64,000 nucleotides of DNA from Microcystis aeruginosa FD4 (lineage in GTDB: Bacteria > Cyanobacteriota > Cyanobacteriia > Cyanobacteriales > Microcystaceae). The translations under genes were made by a program, and so were the position numbers. The notes below the pieces were generated by a model. The model made no database searches. It had not been told where the DNA came from and saw only the letters and a list, made by a program, of their open reading frames with translations. Shown here piece after piece: positions 59,305-64,000 of this stretch. The stretch lies in contig NZ_CP046973.1 in NCBI RefSeq assembly GCF_009792235.1, positions 1,364,001 to 1,428,000 on the forward strand, in the 5' to 3' direction. Numbering within the stretch: position 1 is the stretch's first letter; each line of letters starts with the position of its first letter.

Positions 59305-60807
59305 ATGCGCTTACCCACCCTCAAATATGAGCGAGGAACCTTAATTCTCCATCCACCACCAAAAGGGAAAAAATGGCTAGATTTTGCCACTTGGGATGAT
59401 CGTATAGAAAGATTTCGCATTTTGGCCATTCATTATCGTCCTCTCGTGGAAACCCTACAGGAGGAGGGCATTAACTTCCAAGATGAAGCAAAAGCTTTCA
59501 ACAATTTAGAATTAATTGCCAGTTTTGAACGGGAACCCTACCCCCACCAAACTGAAGCGTTAATCGCTTGGAAAAAATCCCAGAGAAGAGGTGTCATCGT
59601 CCTTCCCACCGCTGCCGGTAAAACCTATCTTGCCCAATTAGCTCTACAATCGACTCCCCGCAGCACCTTAATTATCGTGCCGACTATTGATTTAATGCAC
59701 CAGTGGTATGCCCAGATGTTGGCGGCTTTTCCCGATGCCGAGGTGGGATTATTAGGGGGAGGTTCTAAGGATAATAGTGCTATTTTAATCGCCACCTATC
59801 AAAGTGCGGCAATTTATTCAGAAACTCTTGGCAATCGTTACGCTTTTTTGATTTTTGATGAATGTCATCATTTACCATCGGATTTCTTTCGGAAAATAGC
59901 GGAAGATTCGATCGCACCCTATCGTTTAGGCTTAACAGCAACACCGGATCGCGGTGATGGTAGTCATCAAGATTTAGATTATCTTATCGGTGCAATTGTT
60001 TATCAAAAAAGTCCCCAAGACTTGTCAGGAAAAGCCCTAGCGGATCATGAAATAATTCAAATTAAAGTGAAACTATCTGCCAAAGAACAGGAAAAATATC
60101 AAGAAGCAATTAAAATTCGCAATGATTTTTTAAGAAAAAATAATCTCAGTTTGTCTGGTTTAGATGGTTGGCAAAATTTTGTCATGATTAGTGCCAGAAG
60201 TAGCGAAGGGCGCCGGGCGATGTTAGCGCACCGGGAGTCGAAGGAAATATCCTCCGGAACTCAGGGAAAATTGCGGGTTTTAGCCGAGTTAATCTGTGAA
60301 CACTATCCGGAAGCAATTTTAATTTTTACCAACGATAATGCCACAGTTTACCGCATTTCCGAGAGCTTTTTAATACCTGCCATAACCCATCAAACTCCCG
60401 TGAAAGAACGCCATGAAATCCTGACCCATTTTCGTCAGGGAGAATACAAAATTCTGGTGACTTCCCATGTTCTTAATGAAGGGGTTGATGTGCCGGAAGC
60501 ACGCATCGCGATTATTTTATCGGGAACCGGTTCCACTAGGGAATATATTCAGCGTTTGGGACGGGTTTTAAGAAAAGGCCAACAAGAGGATAAACGGGCG
60601 ATTTTGTATGAAGTGATAGCCGAAAATACGACGGAGGAAAAAACCTCCCAACGACGACGGGGAGAGCAGAAAAATAAAACTAGCTATAAAACCGGTAATC
60701 GACAATTGGAATTATTGCCTTCTCCTCCGAAAAAATCTTTTTCTTTCCCGAAAGCTGCCGAATCTTCTACCCCTTGGGTGAGTTCTCCAGAGTCAGAGGA
60801 AGAATAA
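59305..60807 (+). CDS. DEAD/DEAH-box helicase, XPB/SSL2-like
   Basis: 500 aa. Helicase motifs in order: Q-like region PYPHQTEALIAWKKSQRRGV, motif I VLPTAAGKTYLAQ, Ia TLIIVPTIDLMHQW, II (DECH) FLIFDECHHLPSDF, III LGLTATPDRGDGSH, V LVTSHVLNEGVDVPEA and VI EYIQRLGRVLRKGQ. DECH and the N-terminal region resemble XPB-type superfamily 2 helicases found in cyanobacteria. The charged C-terminus is low complexity. It would unwind DNA in repair or transcription. Single gene. Confidence 0.9.
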   Translation: MRLPTLKYERGTLILHPPPKGKKWLDFATWDDRIERFRILAIHYRPLVETLQEEGINFQDEAKAFNNLELIASFEREPYPHQTEALIAWKKSQRRGVIVLPTAAGKTYLAQLALQSTPRSTLIIVPTIDLMHQWYAQMLAAFPDAEVGLLGGGSKDNSAILIATYQSAAIYSETLGNRYAFLIFDECHHLPSDFFRKIAEDSIAPYRLGLTATPDRGDGSHQDLDYLIGAIVYQKSPQDLSGKALADHEIIQIKVKLSAKEQEKYQEAIKIRNDFLRKNNLSLSGLDGWQNFVMISARSSEGRRAMLAHRESKEISSGTQGKLRVLAELICEHYPEAILIFTNDNATVYRISESFLIPAITHQTPVKERHEILTHFRQGEYKILVTSHVLNEGVDVPEARIAIILSGTGSTREYIQRLGRVLRKGQQEDKRAILYEVIAENTTEEKTSQRRRGEQKNKTSYKTGNRQLELLPSPPKKSFSFPKAAESSTPWVSSPESEEE

Positions 60808-60867
60808 AAAATTTCTCTGGGGGATTTTCATCTATAATAAAGATAAAAAATCTAGATTGATACCCCT

Positions 60868-61269
60868 ATGACCGAACTTGCCCAACAAAAATGTCAACCT
60901 TGTCAATCGGGTTCTTCTCCTATCACTGCCGAGGAAATTACCGCTTTACAGGCTAAAATTACCGATTGGAATCTCTTAGAATACGAGGGTATTCCCCGTC
61001 TGCAAAAACTCTATAAATTTGCCAATTTTCAAGGGGCAATCGCCTTTACTAATGCCGTGGGAGAAGCAGCGGAAAAAGAAGGCCATCACCCCGCTTTATT
61101 GACAGAATGGGGCAAAGTTACCGTTTCTTGGTGGACCCATGACGTGGGCGGATTACATCAAAATGACTTTATCATGGCTGCCCGTACCGATGATATTTAT
61201 CGAAAATTTGGGTCTAAAACCCCGTCCTTTAGCGTAGCGGAGGACGGCTTGACATTTCTAGCTAAATAG
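60868..61269 (+). CDS. phhB: Pterin-4a-carbinolamine dehydratase with IS-derived C-terminus
   Basis: 133 aa. The body (residues ~18-112) is PCD/DCoH: ITAEEITALQAKITDWNLLE; FQGAIAFTNAVGEAAEKEGH; HHPALLTEWGKVTVSWWTHD. The HHP motif of the active site is present. The last ~20 residues (GSKTPSFSVAEDGLTFLAK) are read from the left end of the IS200/IS605-type element beginning near 61204. The same left-end DNA (aaatttgggtct.aaacccc) occurs at the other tnpB element. The native end therefore lies near YRK or was replaced. The core fold should be intact. Confidence 0.85.
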   Translation: MTELAQQKCQPCQSGSSPITAEEITALQAKITDWNLLEYEGIPRLQKLYKFANFQGAIAFTNAVGEAAEKEGHHPALLTEWGKVTVSWWTHDVGGLHQNDFIMAARTDDIYRKFGSKTPSFSVAEDGLTFLAK

Positions 61270-61301
61270 CTTACCATAGTAAATCTAGTTTGGTAAGTAA
61301 G

Positions 61302-62745
61302 ATGTTAAAAGCATTCAAGTACAGAATCTATCCGACCAGTGAGCAATCAGTTTTGCTTGCCAAGTCGTTTGGCTGTGCTAGATGGTTTTACAATTACGCT
61401 CTAAGGGACTTGCGCTTTGATAATGTACCTTTTGGGCGAACGCAGTTCGCCCCTACATTGTGGACAAAATCCGTTACTGTAGGGGCGCAAAGCTTGCGCC
61501 CTCCGCGCGGAGGGGGTTTGCTGATCACCCCAAGTAGGGGGAGAGCCTTCGAGAACCCCTGCAGCTAAGGGACTTGCGCTTTGATAATGTGCCATCTGGC
61601 TGGTCTGATTCTTCTACAGAGCGATTTTCAAAGCTGGGATATTATTCCCACGCAAGTCCCTAAACTTAACATCTGAAACTTACAAGCAAACTGGAAAAGG
61701 ATTAAGCAGAGACGAAATAATTAAGCTGCTGCCTTCCCTAAAAAAAGAGTATGAGTGGTTAAGCGAAGTACCATCGCAGGTATTACAACAAGCAGCTTTA
61801 AATCTTTCTAGTGCTTTCCTTAACTTTTTTGAAGGTAGAGCTAAATATCCTAACTTCAAGAAAAAGCAAAATAGGCAGTCGATTAGATTTCCTCAGCACT
61901 GTAAGTTAAAAAATGATGTTTTGGTATTGCCTAAAATTGGTGCAGTCTATTGCCAAGTTTCACGGCAACCAGAGGGAGACTTAAAGTCTGTTACGGTTTC
62001 AGTTAATCCATCAGGAGAATATTTCGCATCTTGTCTCTATGATGATGGCAAGGATTTACCCCAAAAATCATCAGAAGGAAAAGCTATCGGGATAGATGTT
62101 GGACTAACCCATTTTGCTATTACATCAGATGGGACTAAACACGGGAATCCTAAATACTATCGTAAGTACGAACAAAGATTAGCGAGGAGACAAAAGAAAC
62201 TTAGTCGCCAGCAAAAAGGGTCTAACAACCGAAATAAAGCTAGAGTTAAAGTGGCTAAAGTTCACTCTAAAATCGTTCGTTGTCGTGAAGATTTTCTGCA
62301 CAAACTAAGTCGTAAATTAGTTGACAAAAACCAAGTCATAGTGGTAGAAAATCTGGCAGTCAGAAACATGGTCAAAAACCCTAAACTAGCCAAATCAATT
62401 AGTGATGTTGGTTGGGGTCAATTCTGTACCATGTTAAAATACAAAGCTGAATGGGAAGGAAAAATCTATATGGAAGTAGATAGATTCTTTCCTAGCTCTA
62501 AGACTTGTAGTAACTGCTTAAATTGTGTTGATAGTTTAAGCTTAGATATTCGTAGTTGGCAATGTCCTAAGTGTAGAGAAACCCACGATAGAGACATCAA
62601 TGCCGCTAAGAATATTCGAGATGAAGGTTTACGAATTTTGGCGGTAGGGCATACCGCTACTGCTTCTGGAGGGAGAGTAAGACCAAGTAAAGGCACTGCT
62701 TTTGCCAGGCATCTCCCTGTGAATGAAGAATCCCCACGCCTTTAG
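61302..62745 (+). pseudogene. tnpB: tnpB interrupted by a 256 bp palindromic element
   Basis: ATG 61302 reads MLKAFKYRIYPTSEQSVLLA to WFYNYAL, then the insert. After it the protein resumes with the Asn-Leu codons and TSETYKQTGKGLSRDEIIKL to a stop at 62745. Excision of 61405-61660 plus one TAA leaves 1185 nt, a 394-aa TnpB. The RuvC parts are present: GIDVGLTHFAITSDG, VENLAVRNMVKNP, and CPKCRETHDRDINAAKNIRD with the zinc finger TCSNC. So the protein is intact apart from this insertion. Confidence 0.9.
61405..61660 (+). mobile_element. Palindromic MITE nested in tnpB, TAA duplication
   Basis: gggacttgcg at the left (61405) is inverted as cgcaagtccc at the right (61651-61660), flanked by TAA at 61402-61404 and 61661-61663. 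Inside are palindromes (gggcgaacgcagttcgccc; gggcgcaaagcttgcgccc; ccctccgcgcggaggg). The left-end block agggacttgcgctttgataa recurs near 61567, so it is a composite of two copies. Confidence 0.8.
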
Positions 62746-62775
62746 ACAACGGGAGTGTCAACGCCAACAAAAGGC

Positions 62776-63655
62776 TTAATCGTAGGCACGAATCATCGCT
62801 TGGGTTCCCTGTTTAATTCCCTTGCCTTCGTCCAATTCCGCTACTACTTTAAATAGAGTTGCTGCTAAATCTGTCCCAGGCAGAATTTCCCCGGCTGTCT
62901 GGGCAGTTTCTTTGACTAATCGCAAATCTTTTAAGATATGTTCAATCATAAAACCGGGCTGTAAATCTTGGGCGAGGATTTTTGGTCCCAAATTTTCCAA
63001 CGCCCAAGAAGCCGCCGCTCCTGTTTTACAGACTTCTATGACTAAATGGGGGTCTAATCCTTGAATTTTTGCCATTTTGAGAGCCTCACACAGCGCCACC
63101 ATGTGAACCGCCCCCAAGACTTGATTACAGAGTTTTACCGCTTGTCCATTGCCGATTTCGCCACACCAGCGAATAGTTTTGCCCATGGCGTGAAAACAGG
63201 GTAAACAAGTCTGAAAATCCGTTTCTTTCCCCCCCCACCATAATAGTTAAAGTGCCGTTTTTAGCCCCAATATCGCCCCCAGAGACGGGAGCATCGAGAA
63301 AACGGAGATTATTTTCCTCTAGCTTTTTACCAATCATCCTAGCGGCTTGAGAGCCAATGGTACTCATATCCACCACCAGAGTTCCCACCGCTGCCGATTC
63401 CATCACACCCCCCGGTCCTAAAATTACCGCTTCCACGTCAGGCACATCCCCGACGCAGGTAAAGACAATCTCGGCATCCCTGACGGCGGCGGCAATATTA
63501 GAACAAATGTTCGCACCCGCTGCCCCAGCAATGGTTATCCCCGGCGCCTCTGGGGTACGATTCCAAGCATTGACAGCAAAACCTTGACGGACAAGATTAG
63601 CCGTCATCGGCGCTCCCATCACTCCTAATCCTAAAAAGGCAATTTTTTGACTCAT
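62776..63655 (-). pseudogene. NAD(P)-dependent beta-hydroxyacid dehydrogenase, frameshifted
   Basis: ATG 63655 reads MSQKIAFLGLGVMGAPMTAN (Rossmann GLGVMG), then AWNRTPEA and FLDAPVSGGDIGAKNGTLTI to MVGG, where a G8 run shifts the frame. With seven G the protein continues KETDFQTCLPCFHAMGKTIR to the C-terminal part GNGQAVKLCNQVLGAVHMVA and stops at 62776. The corrected gene is 879 nt, 292 aa, normal for the 3-hydroxyisobutyrate/tartronate-semialdehyde reductase family. The catalytic Lys (GQAVKLCNQ) and SGG are present. It may be a real lesion, a slippage-controlled switch or a sequencing error. Confidence 0.87.
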
Positions 63656-63682
63656 GATTTTCGTAATCAAGGTAAAGGGAAT

Positions 63683-63796
63683 TATGAATTATGAAGTGGG
63701 AATTATGAATTATGACGTGGGGTGTATTTTCAGTGAACAGTAAACAGTGAACTCAAATCTGATAACTGATAACTGATAACTGATTACTGATAACTG
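63683..63796. repeat. Heptad repeats between ligA and the dehydrogenase
   Basis: tgaattatgaagtgggaatt type repeats (63680-63715) are followed by gataactgataactgataac heptads (63756-63790). They are the same types seen before other genes in the window. No other content. Confidence 0.75.
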
Positions 63797-63798
63797 TT

Positions 63799-64000
63799 TT
63801 AGGATTCTACCATTTGCAGAAATTGGGCTTCTGAAAGGGTTTTAATGCCTAATTTTTGAGCCTTTTTGAGTTTTTCGCCGGGAGCTTTACCGAGGAGAAT
63901 ATAATCAGTGTTCGCACTGGGGGAACCGGTAACAGTACCACCGACATTAATAATCAATGATTTCGCTTTCTCGCGACTGATTTTGCTGAAGGTTCCTAGT
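63799..64000 (-). CDS. ligA: NAD-dependent DNA ligase, C-terminal BRCT domain (partial)
   Basis: The minus-strand frame is open from the right edge to TAA at 63799-63801. It reads LGTFSKISREKAKSLIINVG, then GTVTGSPSANTDYILLGKAP, GEKLKKAQKLGIKTLSEAQF and LQMVES. GGxVTxSxSxxTDYxxxGxxPGxKLxKAxxLGIxxLxExxFL is the BRCT domain at the end of LigA. The gene continues off the right edge, so nothing is known about its start. LigA joins DNA nicks in replication and repair. Confidence 0.9.
   Translation of the reverse strand, partial: LGTFSKISREKAKSLIINVGGTVTGSPSANTDYILLGKAPGEKLKKAQKLGIKTLSEAQFLQMVES

Larger units (their letters stand above)
61204..62761 (+). mobile_element. IS200/IS605-type element with broken tnpB
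   Basis: The left end starts near 61204 (aaaatttgggtctaaaaccc) and includes a hairpin cgtcctttagcgtagcggaggacg. The right end is placed at tgtcaa (62756-62761) by analogy with the element at 29797-31113. No tnpA. The right-end region also contains ccacgcctttagacaacggg, shorter than in the other copy. Edges are approximate. Confidence 0.72.

Noticed and set aside
1..64000. tRNA or rRNA genes
   Set aside because: No convincing cloverleaf with a GTTCGA-type T loop and acceptor stem, and no rRNA-like stretch, was seen. A tRNA scan would settle this.

Overview
This 64 kb window is cyanobacterial and most likely from Microcystis (close to M. aeruginosa). The support is: photosynthesis-related genes (Psb34, a PsbP-type lipoprotein, ycf35 and ycf46); a clustered inorganic-carbon uptake locus in the order LysR regulator, bicA, sbtA, sbtB, nhaS3-type antiporter; frequent GCGATCGC (HIP1-type) octamers; heptanucleotide repeats; and a very dense load of small insertion elements. 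The species call is inferred from gene content and not tested by a search. Housekeeping genes are scattered among decayed accessory genes, and I see no rRNA, tRNA or CRISPR array. Layout, left part: 1-1418 is the 3' end of a giant repeat protein (116-residue Trp-rich repeats, then RTX calcium-binding repeats). 1484-2774 is a xisI gene split by a complete IS630 element. 2900-4895 is a type II restriction-modification pair whose endonuclease is frameshifted. 5057-9625 (minus strand) carries alanine dehydrogenase, two small cyanobacterial proteins, a CPA1-type antiporter and a HicAB toxin-antitoxin pair. 9767-10692 is a PEP-CTERM-type secreted protein gene broken by a 77 bp insertion. 12467-15466 is the pntA1-pntA2-pntB transhydrogenase operon, followed by pepA, a TPR protein and ftsH. 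21525-27671 is the carbon-uptake locus. Middle part: 27997-29461 is an orphan, frameshifted hsdM. Next come a TnpB-only IS200/IS605-type element and a run of toxin-antitoxin relics and small genes, including a DUF6883/DUF4926 pair. At 33110-33556 lies the most striking gene: a ubiquitin homologue, about 83% identical to eukaryotic ubiquitin over its first 70 residues by my own hand count. It has a bacterial signal peptide placed so that the mature chain would start at ubiquitin Met1. In place of the Arg-Gly-Gly tail it has a C-terminal membrane or sorting segment. A second secreted protein, a VOC protein, RlmI, an MlaE-type permease and two radical SAM proteins follow. Right part: a branched-chain-type binding protein, a WecB/TagA-type glycosyltransferase, ureG, maf, psbP-like, TPR and psb34. 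A ScaI-type restriction-modification pair follows, with a nonsense mutation in the endonuclease. Then come a trpS relic, a methyltransferase, an RHH-ycf46-ycf35 cluster, ribD, htpG and an XPB-like helicase. After these is a pterin-carbinolamine dehydratase whose C-terminus appears to read into an IS605-type left end, then a tnpB broken by a 256 bp palindromic element, a frameshifted beta-hydroxyacid dehydrogenase and the 3' end of ligA. The theme is gene decay by small insertions: at least two families of short inverted-repeat elements (MITEs) and several homopolymer or point lesions have hit restriction enzymes, transposases and toxin-antitoxin genes, while core metabolic genes are intact. 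One MITE terminal repeat coincides with the stop codon of pepA and another truncates a small ORF.
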